Made by a program: the position numbers and the translations under genes. Below the pieces are notes generated by a model that was not told the DNA's origin, ran no database searches, and saw only the letters and a program-made list of their open reading frames with translations. From the NCBI GenBank assembly GCA_016647705.1, contig CM028330.1:30150649-30214648 (forward strand): 64,000 bases of DNA. The letters are read 5' to 3'. This document shows positions 1 through 11,891 of this stretch, piece after piece; the stretch's first letter is position 1, and each line of letters begins with the position of its first letter. The stretch comes from Eucommia ulmoides. Lineage: Eukaryota; Streptophyta; Magnoliopsida; Garryales; Eucommiaceae.

Positions 1-678
1 AGTCAACCCATTCGCAACAATATTTTCATCCAACATTTAAACCAGCATGTTCGCAACCAATATCATAGCAACAGATAGCCCAACCTCCACGTGAACTGGC
101 CCATGGGACCAAATATCATCAATCTCAATACTCACATCAAAATTTTCAACAATCTCGTAAACGTTTTATAAATATTAACTCAATCCAACGTCAAATAATA
201 AATTTTTTGCAATACGTTAAAATCACATAAATACGTTTTCAATCACGTGAAATCATATAAATATCTCTCAAAACACATAAATATCACCAAACCATATCAA
301 TACGTATCAAATACATCAAATAGATCATCTATAAGAATTCCCTTCATGCCTCCACATTTAATCAAATCCCTGACAAGGCCAAGCGCCTCAAATACATCTC
401 AATCCACATAAAAATGTCTCAAACATATAACCACGTATAAATATGAATCGAAATACATACGTCCCAACTACGAAAATCCGATACATCACAAAAATCAATA
501 ATCACTGTATATAAAATATTATATCAATAAACTTTCTAAAATAGTCATCGACTTTAGGATAATTCAGATTATCTTTTCCCCATGAAATCCCAATGACCCC
601 ACATTTTGACTCCGCCTAGTGTTAGTAGTGGACCAATACATACAACTGAGTTATTATTTATCGGTGAACTGTCTTCGT

Positions 679-679
679 A

Positions 680-710
<31 letters not shown>
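679..710. repeat. (TA)n microsatellite
   Basis: About 15 uninterrupted TA units. Confidence 0.9.
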
Positions 711-713
<3 letters not shown>

Positions 714-1194
714 CATAGATCAAGTTTTATCAAAATGCCCTTTCCAAATATATTCATCCAAATCCACTTTCCAATATAAAATGTAGCCACACCTGACTAT
801 ATCCAAATCTCAACAAAATGTCACCACCTCACTGTCAACATCAAAATCTCAATCAAATATTTTCAGCACAGAATCTCAATATAGATCTCAACAAAATATA
901 ACCACCTCACTGTCAATATCAATATCTCAACCAAATATTTTCAACATAATACCGATTTTCAAATCGACAAATCAACTTGCGTATATATAATAAAATAACA
1001 TAATTCCATGCTAGTCGTAGAATCGTTTACCTCACGATCGGGAGTTATGACGGTACTGCAACCTGTACAATTGCGCCAACTACAGTAAACGGTAGTCGTA
1101 ACTCGTACGACTGGTGCCACCCATAGCGACTTCCAGGGCCAGGGCCCTTATATATCCCCAAGGGTAAAGGTAGCCACCCATAAGATTTTCACTC

Positions 1195-1300
1195 TTGATA
1201 GGTCCACACTCTGCCGAACTTTGTCTAGCAGATAATCATCACTCTGCCAAAGTAGATAATCACCACTCTGCAGGACCACACCTAGTAGATAATCCATATC
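1195..1300 (-). repeat. Hairpin-module array, copy 1
   Basis: Three degenerate units share the frame CACTCTGC...GTAGATAATC. The clearest hairpin is TCTGC-CAAA-GTAGA, which pairs over five positions if a G-U wobble is allowed. The array matches in kind and neighbourhood those at 1883-1990 and 10032-10175. Confidence 0.65.
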
Positions 1301-1882
1301 TCGTAGGTCATATCGGCCTAACGAGAAGAAAACTATGGCATAGTTTAAAACCATTTTTCACATTTAAAACCCACTTGATCCACATAACTCATAAAATCGT
1401 CCAATTTTAATAAACATATTCTTCCACTGTTTATATGAAAAATATGATTTTGTAAATTTACATAGAAGACAGTGTACAAGCTACCTTCATAATATAAAAG
1501 AATTTATGGTTCAAGTATTTATTTTTATTTTTTCAAACACCACTTTTCAAAAGATACTATCATATATCGCATTCCATGTTGGAAAGCAATGTTTCCACTG
1601 CCACCAAGGTAATAAATAATATATTTAAAACACCAAATTCAAATAATTTAAGTCAACCCATTCCAAACATTTTAAATCCACCAATCCAAACATTTTCGTC
1701 ATATAATAAAATACCGCACACCATTTCCTACTAGCCATAGGATCATTTTAACCATATGATCAACGTTTGCAACAGTACCGTGACCTGCACAACTGTGTCA
1801 TCTAATGTGATCAACAGCGTCAGGGGCATTTATTATCCCCAATGGTAAGGGTATACCCATGGGATTTGTAGTCTAGATGGGC

Positions 1883-1990
1883 CACCACTCTGTCGAAACA
1901 GATAATCGTCACTCTGCTGGACTATGCTAAACAGATAATCACCATTCTGCCGAAGCAGATAATCACCACTCTGTACAAATAATACTACGG
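1883..1990 (-). repeat. Hairpin-module array, copy 2
   Basis: Four units. They include TCTGT-CGAA-ACAGA and TCTGC-CGAA-GCAGA, the same hairpin with one base pair exchanged (T-A for C-G). It is preceded by the palindrome-rich GGGTATACCCATGGG region near 1850. Confidence 0.7.
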
Positions 1991-2776
1991 CATTGCAGGA
2001 TAATTAAAATTATTTTCCACGCCTTTTAGAATTCTACTTGAGCCATGACTCATCGTAAAATCATCCATTTTATGAACCTTTTTTTTTTTTTTTTTTCATA
2101 TTTTAATACGAAAATATCATTTCACAATTTATATAGAAGACAGTATACACCTTTAAATTAATAACTCCCATTTAGCGATAATCTCCAATGGTCCACGACT
2201 AACTCGGCACTCACCCAGACTTATTTAACTCATTATAGATAATTTACACTAATCACCCGCCATCACAAATGTTAATATATTCAACTTATTAATCCATTGT
2301 CATTTCAAATGTTACTATGTTCAAATTACAATTTTTGGGATCAAAGTGAAATAATTGTAATAACACATTGGTGAAAAGTGCCCAACCTCCCAAAAACATA
2401 ACGGAGACGTCAATGCCGATATTTATATATACTACTTATCCCATAATATTATTCACCTTTAGTTCTACGTATATATGTGTGAACAATTGGTGTACATATA
2501 AAATATTAATGCACATAAATCGCCACTTGATAATACATATTTATCATGTAATTCTAGATAGAGATAAATACGACACATAAATCACGTATCAAGAATCCCT
2601 AAAGAGCACATAAGTCATGTATTATATTAATTTCGTACGTACACACATAAAACACATTTCACTTTTATTTCGCAATTCCACTAACATTACCAGTTTATTA
2701 TGATTGATGGGTATCATAACCTCGGTTTAAAGTGCTCGCCAATCTAAGTTCTAAGTCTGTAGAACGTATAACCTAA

Positions 2777-2788
2777 GCTCTGATACCA
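2777..2788 (-). promoter_or_regulatory. Primer-binding site (initiator-Met tRNA type)
   Basis: On the minus strand this reads TGGTATCAGAGC, the classic plant primer-binding site complementary to the 3' end of initiator methionine tRNA. It lies four bases beyond the end of the LTR at 2793 and fixes that LTR as a 5' LTR on the minus strand. Confidence 0.85.
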
Positions 2789-3825
2789 AACTTGTCACGA
2801 CCCGGTTTCCCAAGGCTGCAAGTATGGTTTCTCCTATAGAGAATTCCTACCCAAAAACCAACTCGTCAACTTCCCAATCTAAAATATGTGTTAAGTTTTA
2901 CAACAATGCCTAATATTTTTGTTACCGACTTTACATCGGAAATTATTAAATAAATTACTTACTATTTTTAAATACAACCAAAAACAACCAATCATCTATT
3001 TTATATTTAATCCACTCATTTTCCATAACATGGCAACCAATTTAAAAGTCTCAGGTTTATAATTTAAATCCCCATTTCCAACATTTTTATTAACTTGGAT
3101 TATCTCAACACCATTTTATATCAAACCGAATTTTTCAGTATATTACAATTTAGACATTTTATAAACAATTTCGAAAATCATACTTATCAATTCTTCTGAT
3201 TACAACAATAAATAATAATTATAATTTTTACAACTCGACATTTTCAAATAAAATTCTTCTCTTGTTTTCGCCTAGCCGTCCCTGCAACAAAACACTGTGG
3301 GGTTGTGAGCTAACGCTCAATAGAACTCCAACCCCTCTAATACATGCATTTAATTAATATATCCCATAAACCACGTAAGCATGCTCATCACGTAAATCTA
3401 AGACATAAACCATATTACCATGCTCGTCATATAATTCCCACATCGTTTAAATCATTTCATATAATTTGACAGGTAAGATTTCCACAACGATATACCAAAT
3501 AATATCATAATCACCCATGAGACAATTAAATACATATATTAGGAGAGTTCGAAATTCTACCTGTCCCGATATTGGATTTATGTTTTTAGTTTGGGTGGTT
3601 TGTGTAATTTTTCCTTTTTCCTTTTCATTCCTTTTTCTTTCTCCGTATTTTCCTGTGCTTCTTCTTCCCGTTTCCTATTTCTATTTGCACTCCTGGTTCA
3701 GCCTCACCGCTGCGGCGTCGGAGTTCACCGCCGCGGCGCTGGTCCTCATTTTTCTACTCTGTTTTCTCTCATTTTGAACTTGTCGTTTTTCTTTCTCTCT
3801 CTCTCTCCTCACTGTCGATGCTACC

Positions 3826-4430
3826 TCTGAGCACACATACACGTTTTTATCAAACGGACACACACAACGATCAACACCCATACACGAAACACTTACCCAC
3901 ACACATGAACATGCTTGCGACTTCCTCTCTCTCACTAATTCTCCTTACCACCGGCCACCAATCAACACATACACACACGGCACACACAACACACACATGA
4001 CCAACCAGCGTCGGACCAATCTAAATGAAGGCACACATACACACACAGTAGGCCACACACACACTGATCACGTAGAATACACCCACATAGAACACAACCA
4101 TCTCTCTGTCTTTCTAACCTTCACTTACCGCCGACCCCATTTAACCGATGGCAACACATACATGCACCAGAACACACACACACACAACGTCAGGCACACA
4201 CACTAATCACAGCACACACACTGATCACAGACCTCACAAACACACACACACTCACGATCATCACCACCATCGTTAGTATAGACCCTACCATCGCGGGACT
4301 AACCAAAACCGACGAACACATATACACAATCAGAATAAAACACACACACACTCACAAATGAGCAGAAATACCTGCATATATACACACAGTACACACACAC
4401 ACAAACGAATCCACAACCTCACCGCCGACG
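3826..4430. repeat. Degenerate (CA)n-rich tract in the LTR
   Basis: Hundreds of bases rich in ACACAC runs with unrelated words between them. GT/CA-rich tracts also occur in the LTR at 10900-11100 and in the solo LTR at 28380-28780, so CA richness is a family trait. Confidence 0.8.
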
Positions 4431-4514
4431 AACACCCCCTGCGAACCGCTCTGCCCAACTTGACCCTTCTCTCTTCTCTCATTTTCTTGATTCTTCTACG
4501 TTTTTCCCGAAGTA

Positions 4515-4571
<57 letters not shown>
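4515..4571. repeat. (AT)n microsatellite
   Basis: About 28 near-perfect AT units just inside the LTR promoter end. Confidence 0.9.
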
Positions 4572-4576
<5 letters not shown>

Positions 4577-4857
4577 GTATGTTGACAAATGGGGGCCGGC
4601 CAAATGGTTGTTTCTGCTGCGTTTGATCCACCACCTCACTCTCTATATATATAATATATATTATTTTACACTAACCCTCCTTCAAGTTTTGTAAACATAT
4701 AAATTAACTAAATAAACATTTTTGTGTGTTTAAAAAATTACAATTCGACCCCTAAACTTTTAAATCAAACAATAATTAACACCATCCACCCCGTTATTTT
4801 TTAAATATTTTAAAACGCGACTTAAATGATACGTATAACGAAGATCAGGGTTTTACA

Positions 4858-5772
4858 GACCCAACTTATCAGTTAACTGAATTGTCCAGTAGGTAACCCA
4901 TTATACTTCCTAAACACAATGTTTTGGTTAGTCGATTGATTCCGTTCTCCAGTTGACCGAATTGACTTGAGAAATCACCATTTTAAGTATTAAAACTATT
5001 TTTTTTTTAATTAGGTCCTTAACTAAAAATATTTCAAATAGTTAACACATCATAAAACACACATTAGAACCCTAAAATTATCACAACACACATAAAATTA
5101 ATTCATTTTAAAGTATTGTGCATGATATTAATAGTAAAGAGTTATTTTCACCTATTTGTCTTCAATGTTTTTAATACTCTTCAAATCTTTATTATCTCCA
5201 TTTGGAATCGGCTCTATATTCTATAATGATTCTTCTTCTTAATCATTTACATGAAACTTTAAATTTGAAAGCACTCAGTAAAAATATTAGTTCCATAAAA
5301 TATCAATTAATATACATGTGACTAGACTAGGATTTTTTAACTTTATCTGTACCATGTTGGTCCTTTCACGAGCACAATATATAATTATCGTATAATTCAA
5401 AAATCATAACTGAAGGAGTTCTCTTAGTAAAATTTCAATCAAGTGATATAACTGTGATATGTATGCAAATATGACTCACAGATAGAGGACATGTCCTGGA
5501 GAAATTATTTCTTTACAGGGGTAAAATTTGAATTATTCCATTTTTAATTGATTAATTAATTAATTGTTTCCACTATTTAGCTTTGATATGAATCCAATAG
5601 GTCACACATAATGGGAAATAGTTGTTTGGAAAGTGCTTTAAAAGGAATGTGTAGTAGTGCTAAATTGCTTAGAAGTTTTGGGGCCAAACTTTAACTAAAG
5701 AAGGAAGGGGTCTAGGGTTTTGAACCATGGGCAATGTCTACATAAGGGAGGCCACTATGTGGTTGTTGTTAT
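4858..5772. other. AT-rich sequence, nothing recognised
   Basis: No reading frame, RNA gene or repeat family recognised. A short ATTAATTAATTAATT run is present near 5550. Confidence 0.5.
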
Positions 5773-6820
5773 TGTAGATACCGTATTTTTTTCCCACCAA
5801 TTGGCCCTATTTTTTAGCATATAATTTCGTCATTCTTATTAAAAACTTTAAAATAGAAATATAAAATCCAAAAAAACATAAAAATAGAAATATAAAATCA
5901 AAAAAAACAAACAAATAGAGAAAGAAAATTCAACTTGTGTTCATTTACGAAATCTTCAAAGAAAAATTATGGGGAAAGACTTTCAGTTGACAATTAGGTT
6001 TGTAAGACAATTCAAAGTTTCGGACTTAAATTGCTATTACTTAAAACCTTTTGAATTTAAATTGGGGGAATCTAAGGGCTTAATATGATGTGAAAAATGA
6101 TGAGGGCATCATCGAGAAACATTGCATGACTTAAAAGATACATTTTGGGAGCCAATCTCGAATTTTCAAAAGAAGGGGTAAAATCTTATTCTTAAATATT
6201 TTCTCAATTTAGATATTGAAAATCCATGACTTAGTTAAATTCAAAAATGGTTGAATTAAATCTAATATTGGGGAATAATTGAGTTTAAAATTTTGATTTA
6301 TTCTAGGAAAAAAACTAGTTGAATTCTCAAAATTTGACTAATTCTTCGAGGGGTAAAATCAAATTTTAGAATTTAATTATATTTTGATTAGGAACTTAAT
6401 TGTTAGTATTGGAATTAATTAAGGATATGATTGAACTTAATTAAAAAAATATCATTTCATCATCTTACATCAATCCTGCATACATTAGCGTTGATTACAT
6501 CACCGTGACATCACATATTCCAATCAAATCGAAAGAGTCTTGCTTAAGACATAAATATTTTTTGAAAATAGTTTAAATACATTTTTAATTATCTTTAAAG
6601 GATTTAGTAATAGGAAGGATTCAAAAATGCCAGTTGGCCCATCAGCCAATGGAATTAGCATGACTATTCATGGATTAACGTGTAGCCAACAAGTAACTTC
6701 TACTCAAAGGACAAGGTTGCATCTAGTGATATGACCCTTGCCTAACTCTACGTCTTCTGGTGTTTCCCTAGAATTTAGGGGTTACAAATAGTCCCCATTT
6801 TCTCTAAGTCTCAAGGCTAA
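5773..6820 (+). repeat. Probable Ogre/Tat-type LTR, first part
   Basis: It begins TGTAGATACC, close to the TGTAGACACC start common to plant Ogre/Tat LTRs and to the minus-strand LTR start at 49940. A TACAAATAG promoter-like word lies near 6784. The sequence is cut at GCTAA by the element at 6821-24485 and should resume at 24491. The assignment rests mainly on the start motif and on the GTGGCGACTC-type end at about 27122. Confidence 0.45.
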
Positions 6821-8591
6821 TGATGAATGGTTTATTTAACAATAAATCAAGTACTTTTAGATTCAAAATTTGTAAGTTTTCAAGTATTTTTGTTAATTTA
6901 ATGTATTTATGTGTTGTTTTGTAGGAATTATAAATAAATGAGAGAAAATGTGAAAATATAACAATTTGATCAGAAAGTTCAAGCTGTAGTTGGGTATTCT
7001 GAGCTACGCCGGAGAAAAACAATTGAATTTGCATAGGATGTTAGGGCTGCAGTTTGAAAATTGAGGTTGTAGCGTGAAACAAAAAAGAGAAACCTAAACA
7101 ATCCAACAAAAGGTTGTCGCTGCAACGCCAATCGTCCAGTCAAAAAGGAGAAAGACAGCGCCACCAAATTGGTGTTGCAACACTGAACCCCATATTCCAT
7201 GCCTTGTAGCGCCAAATAAATGGCTCTGTAGCACGAGTTACATTCACGCTGTTGCATCGCTCGATGAAATTCAAGTCCAATTTTTACAATGACCCAGGTT
7301 GGAACACGAAAACTCACCTTACAACGCCAATTCGCAAATCTAAACTCTAATGTTAAGTCTATATCTTCCACCTTAAGCCCTATACACCAAATTTGGCAGA
7401 TTTTGGGAGAGAAAACACATCAATATGGGATTTGTGGCAATTTTGGGATAGATTACACCCTATGGTGTAGCAATTTGAGACGTAATTGAGTAGGAAAACA
7501 CCATTTGAGGCACTTGGAGTTGAAGATTTGAAACTCATATCCACAATAAGAGTTTTTTCTTCCTTTTTCTCACCCTAATCATGATTGAATTTTGTATTTG
7601 TGATATTGTGTTGAACATGTTTGCATTTATGAATTTCTTAAAAAGATTAGTTATGAATTTTTCTATGTTGTGTTAAAATTCACATATAGGGCTTTATGTA
7701 GTCTCGTTTGAACTATGTGTTAAATATTTTGTTAATTATTAGTTTTAATTCCATTTTATGCCTCTCTATGTTTAATGCGTTTGATTCATGTGGTCGATGA
7801 ATTAGATGATTTTGGGTAATGAATTTTATGCTCGAGAAAGATTAAGTTTGTAACCAGAATTGAGAGTGTATAATTTAAGTTGTTGTGAGTCCGAGAAGAG
7901 ATCAACACCTAGGTAATCGAGTTAGGAATTTAGGATCTTGTGAGACCGGAAGATGATCAAGTTCTAGATTTATGAATTAGGTTTTCTATTCAATTATGTT
8001 TGGCTTATTAATGCTTCTAATTTATACTCCCATATGATATCTTGGTTGATTTGAGAACTTGGGATTTGACACTCAGGATAAGTAATTTCATGTTCGGGCT
8101 TAGGTTACACACACCATAAATTTTGATAGATCGAGAGATATTTAAAGGTTGGGTAATCTATAAGGTTGGGTATAACGAATGTTTTCACCTAAATACTAGA
8201 TAAGGATATCAGTATGGAAATGTTTACATATTCTCTCACTTAACACTCGAGAGAGACAGTGAGGGAGCACGAGTGACCTTGATTATTGAATAAATGAAAT
8301 TAACTAATAATTGCTTAGTAGGATGACATGGGAACAACGGGATGAAATCAAGTCCCAAGAACAATTGTGCATAGGAAATCCATATTTTATTTTGCTTTTG
8401 ATTTATATTTGTTTTAGTTTTATTTTATTTTTATAAACCTTAAATTTGGTTGCCTAGATAAAGTTGGGTTACAATAATCTCGGTACTTAGCGACAATTTA
8501 AACCAATCCTGGTGGATACAATACTCTACTTACCCTATACTATTAAAACTTAACTCGTACATGTGCGGTGTAGTTAAATAAATCTCTACCA
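6821..8591 (+). repeat. 5' LTR of the TR-GAG-like element
   Basis: About 1.77 kb, clearly homologous over its length to the LTR at 22615-24485. It lacks about 165 bp present in the 3' copy near 23085-23250. The region 7040-7330 has repeated GC-rich words of the type TTGCAGCG and CTACAACGCC. Confidence 0.88.
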
Positions 8592-8597
8592 TGTTTT

Positions 8598-8615
8598 TGG
8601 CGCCATTGTCGAGGA
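8598..8615 (+). promoter_or_regulatory. Primer-binding site (Asp tRNA type)
   Basis: TGGCGCCATTGTCGAGGA matches, with a few changes, the TGGCGCCGTTGCCGGGG site complementary to aspartate tRNA used by Athila/Tat elements. It is six bases (TGTTTT) from the LTR end. Confidence 0.85.
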
Positions 8616-8699
8616 TTAGCATTTTAGATTGTTGTTAATATTATGAATAAGTAACTTGATTTTAATTTAGGCATTTTTTATTTAATTTATTTATTTATT

Positions 8700-9394
8700 T
8701 TGAGTTTTGTTTATGTTGCAAGGTACTTGGAGATTGCTCATCAACAAGTTCTCTTGAAATTTTCTCAACAAGATTCTGAGTTATTCTATTGTGTTTGGGA
8801 AAGATACAAAGAGTTGCTTATTTGGTTCCCCAATCATGGTTTCTCGAAGGAGTGTCAACTCCTAAACTCCATCGATGGGTTACAAGTCGCAACAAGAACT
8901 TGGGTGGAAAGAAGTAGTGGTACCACCACTTTTTTCGAACTAATCGCAGACAAAGCCTATTTGTCGTTGGAAGACATGGCCAATTTTGACTATCGGAGTT
9001 GGAATTATTCAACAAGTCACCAAAACTTGGGGGATAGTTCCAACATTTTGGCTCCATGGTTGGACACCCTACACTAACGTGTGGAGTCTTCTCCCAACCT
9101 AGAAGACACGTTTAATGCATTCATGATGGAAACCCATAACATCATGAGGGAAATGAGAGAGACACAAGCATTATTCATATGTGAAAACGACCATGAGGAA
9201 CCGAATACAAGTGGGAGGACATTAGAGGTATCTTATAAAGATGATTCAAAAGAGGACAAGACTCAAGAATTGTTTGTTGATGACAAATTACAAGATAATT
9301 TTGAGTCCTTACCTCTTGGAGTCCAAGTGGTGTTTCCACCATCGATCATTGAAAGCCACTGTGAGGAATCATGCATAACTCGGAGGAACTTAGG
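8700..9394 (+). pseudogene. gag fragment of the TR-GAG-like element
   Basis: One frame runs through this stretch with a single internal stop at 9075-9077. The first half has the pattern of the plant retrotransposon gag domain: a VWERYKELL-type helix, then a HGF motif, as in Athila/Tat gag. The second half is acidic and without a recognised domain. The product would be the capsid protein that packages element RNA. The frame is cut at 9395 by the Tekay LTR. No clean start codon was identified; the upstream 100 bases look like leader. Confidence 0.6.
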
Positions 9395-11825
9395 TGTCAC
9401 ACCCCACCCCGGAAACCCGTCACTTGTGGGGCCGGCGTGACGTCGACACAACATTTCCCAGGCGACAAACCAACAAAACAAAAAAAAAAAAAACGTTGTG
9501 CGTTCATAATTATACAGCTAATCAAAATACCAGTCATAAACGTCTTTACAAGCTAGGGACACATCCGTCCCCAAAATATCTCCTTCTAGAACAATGAAAA
9601 CAAACTATGAACCTTTTCTGGGTTCGTCTCATGCGGCATTTTCCGAAAACTTCCACTCCTCGCTATACCATCTACGGACTCTACCCTGTGCCAGTAGGGG
9701 GCCGACTCCTAGCCACATCACCTGCAAGTGTACCATCTTCTCAATACAATCATTCTTATTTAGTAATAATAATACCTACTGGATACCACAACATTTCCAT
9801 ATGAATTATCACAAGCATCACGTGCACAGTAAAAATGAAGTATAAATATGTAAGTTCATTTTTATTTTGTTTTCTACCCATGCAGTATAAACATCATACC
9901 AATCACCTGAAATAACAACAAACTACCCCAAAATAAACAACACATCACACCCAAAACCCCAACGCACACAGGCTAGCCATGGTGATCATTTTAACCTCAC
10001 GATTGGGAGTTTGCAACGGTACCGTACCATCCGTAGGATATGCCTTCCTACGAACACCCATCACTCTGCCGAAGCGGATCATTACTGCGCAGTACAAACA
10101 TCTAACATCACTCTGCCGAAGCAGATAAATATCACTCCGCTGATGCGGATAAACATCACTCCGCCGAAGCAGATCACACCACATAATAATATCATCTAAT
10201 CATCACATAATGGTTTAAAAACATCTAATTTTAAGTTCAACCATTTTCCATCATGTATGCACATATATAAACAATTTATCGAGAAGACAGTACACTCACC
10301 TCGTTTCCAGCGTTATAAAAACCTCGCTGTCCCAAGCTCACCAAAATGTTGGCGTTTGCGAACCTAGAAATGATGGGGTCTAAGTTAATATTTCATGTAA
10401 AAATTACCTAAGCAGGTAAGGCAGGCCCGAAGTTCCGCATTTTCTATTTTCCATATTTTATCCCTGTGATTTGTTATCATACCAATAATTCTGTTATGTT
10501 ATTTATTACATCGGATATCTTATAATCGGGACGACCCTAAATTTAATATTCCGGTTACGAAGATTTTTATTTTTATTTATTTATTTACTTTTTATTTTTA
10601 TTACGTCGGATATCTTATAATCGGAAAAAGATATTCATCTCGGATCGTTCACGGGTCGAGAAGGAATTTGAGTTTGAATTTGAATCATTTTCTTTGTGTT
10701 GGGGTTTATTGTGCAATTTCCCCTTCTCTTCTTTTTTTTTTTTTTTTTTTTTTTCTTCTTTCTTTCTTCCGGACGGACCGTCGCCCCTCTCTCTCTACGG
10801 TGGCCGTCCGCCGGTGGCCTCCCCTCCAAAGCCAACACTCCCGTCAGCCCTGCACCACCCACAACCTCCCTTAGTCACCCTCCTCCAACCGTCTCAGTCG
10901 CCCCACCGCATACCCAGCTGCCACCGCACACACCCACACGTTACGATACACACACACACGCACATCCTCTCATGCATGCCGTCAGGCTTGCATGCCACCG
11001 CTGACCGCACGCCATGGGACCCACGATCCCTATCGACGGAGACCCACACACATACGACGGCACACCGCAACCGGAAAACGGAAACCGAGCACACCGTCGG
11101 AAACTTACCGACCCGGCCCGTTTTGCCCATGCATGCGTACGTTCGACAATTAAATGAGAAAAAAACATATAAATACTCACCTTCCCGATGATCGTTGATG
11201 GTCGAACGGCGATCCGTAGCTCCGCTCACCGTCGACGCTAAAACGTGGACTTCCTCTCCGTCGACGGGCCACTCCACCGGCCGGACCAAGCCCTCTCTCT
11301 TCCAGGAATTATTTGTGATTCTCACACGGTCACGCTACCAGAGAAACGCTGGTTCAAGAAAAACCGACGACCGCCCTCCCTCCGCTCCGGTTCTCTCTCT
11401 CTCTAAAATTCCCGAAGTTTCTTCCTCCGATTTCTCCCTCCTTCTTCCCGTGTAAGAGGGTTTTAATGCATGAAATTAGTGGGTGAAAGAATTCTGAGCT
11501 CGCCACGTCGACCCTCGAACTCCTCTCCTTGGCCGGTGGTTTGTCGTCCGGCTGTCGTGTGGGTTCGGCGGTTGAGTAAAAAAAAAAAACTCAAATTACA
11601 CTTTCCTCTCCTTATTTTCTTTAGGATTTCTATTTTGATAAGTTTAAGTTTTAAAAGTTCCCAAAAATTATGATTCTGCCCCTAATATTTTTATTCCCGA
11701 TTCCTAATTGTCAAAATGAAATCTTAAATTTAGATTTTTTTTTTAATAAAAGTTTTACCCTAAAATCCTCTAATGTTTTGTAATGCGACTATTTATGACG
11801 AACGTCTTGTAATTTAGGTTTTACA
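9395..11825 (-). repeat. 3' LTR of the Tekay element
   Basis: On the minus strand it starts TGTAAAACC right after a polypurine tract and ends GGGGTGTGACA. Length is 2431 bp. The outer flank is TTAGG; the partner duplication is lost. It contains a poly-T run (10733-10754), a GC-rich CA/CT zone (10780-11300) and a hairpin array (10032-10175). Predicted frames such as 10694-11191 are translations of this low-complexity zone and are not genes. Confidence 0.88.
10032..10175 (-). repeat. Hairpin-module array in the Tekay LTR
   Basis: A 7-bp-stem hairpin (CGTAGGA ... TCCTACG, 10032-10052) is followed by units of about 25-30 bp built on CACTCTGC-CGAA-GCAGATAA. Units include TCTGC-CGAA-GCAGA and TCCGC-TGAT-GCGGA, where one pair changes from T-A to C-G on both sides together. 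It lies about 650 bp from the LTR 3' end, so it would be in the transcribed leader if transcription starts in the promoter-proximal part. Confidence 0.75.
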
Positions 11826-11842
11826 ACTCTTTCCTCCTAAAA
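11826..11842 (-). promoter_or_regulatory. Polypurine tract of the Tekay element
   Basis: On the minus strand TTTTAGGAGGAAAGAGT lies directly before the LTR start. It is the primer for plus-strand DNA synthesis. The neighbouring AATTTCGGGGCGAAATTTC is usual at this point in the clade. Confidence 0.8.
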
Positions 11843-11891
11843 GAAATTTCGCCCCGAAATTTTTATTTAAATACATATATATATTTTTACC

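Larger units (their letters stand above)
1..2776 (-). mobile_element. Degenerate interior and LTR-like debris of a Tekay-type retrotransposon
   Basis: This stretch lies downstream, in minus-strand sense, of the primer-binding site and 5' LTR at 2777-4857, so it should be the interior of that element. I see no gag or pol reading frame in it. Two blocks, about 960-1500 and 1720-2160, resemble each other and resemble about 9960-10310 of the better preserved LTR at 9395-11825: each has a GATCGGGAGTT-like word, a cluster of short hairpins and an AGAAGACAGT word. The simplest reading is that LTR pieces of a related subfamily have replaced or been duplicated into the interior. The rest is AT-rich and featureless. 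Confidence 0.45.
2793..4857 (-). repeat. 5' LTR of a Tekay-like Ty3/gypsy element
   Basis: On the minus strand the LTR starts TGTAAAACCC and ends GGGTCGTGACA, next to a Met-tRNA primer-binding site. Its first 40 bases resemble the start of the LTR at 11825-9395, and its ends resemble those of the solo LTR at 27593-30482. Length is about 2.07 kb, normal for this long-LTR chromovirus clade. The plus strand carries a CT-rich stretch near 3600-3810, a long CA-rich region and a TA microsatellite. Reading frames predicted across 3517-4585 are low-complexity translations of these simple repeats. No matching 3' LTR with a target duplication was found in the window. Confidence 0.75.

Noticed and set aside
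3517..4585. Several frames in the first Tekay LTR
   Set aside because: They translate CT, CA and TA simple repeats.
9390..9394. TTAGG as target duplication of the Tekay element
   Set aside because: The other end of the element is deleted, so no second copy can be matched.
10050..10175. Repeat-spacer look of the TCTGCCGAAGCAGA units as a CRISPR array
   Set aside because: Plant DNA, repeats degenerate, spacers short and related, no cas genes; the array is inside an LTR.
10694..11191. 165-codon plus-strand frame
   Set aside because: Translation of poly-T, CT- and CA-rich LTR sequence; low-complexity protein, overlapped by frames on the other strand.
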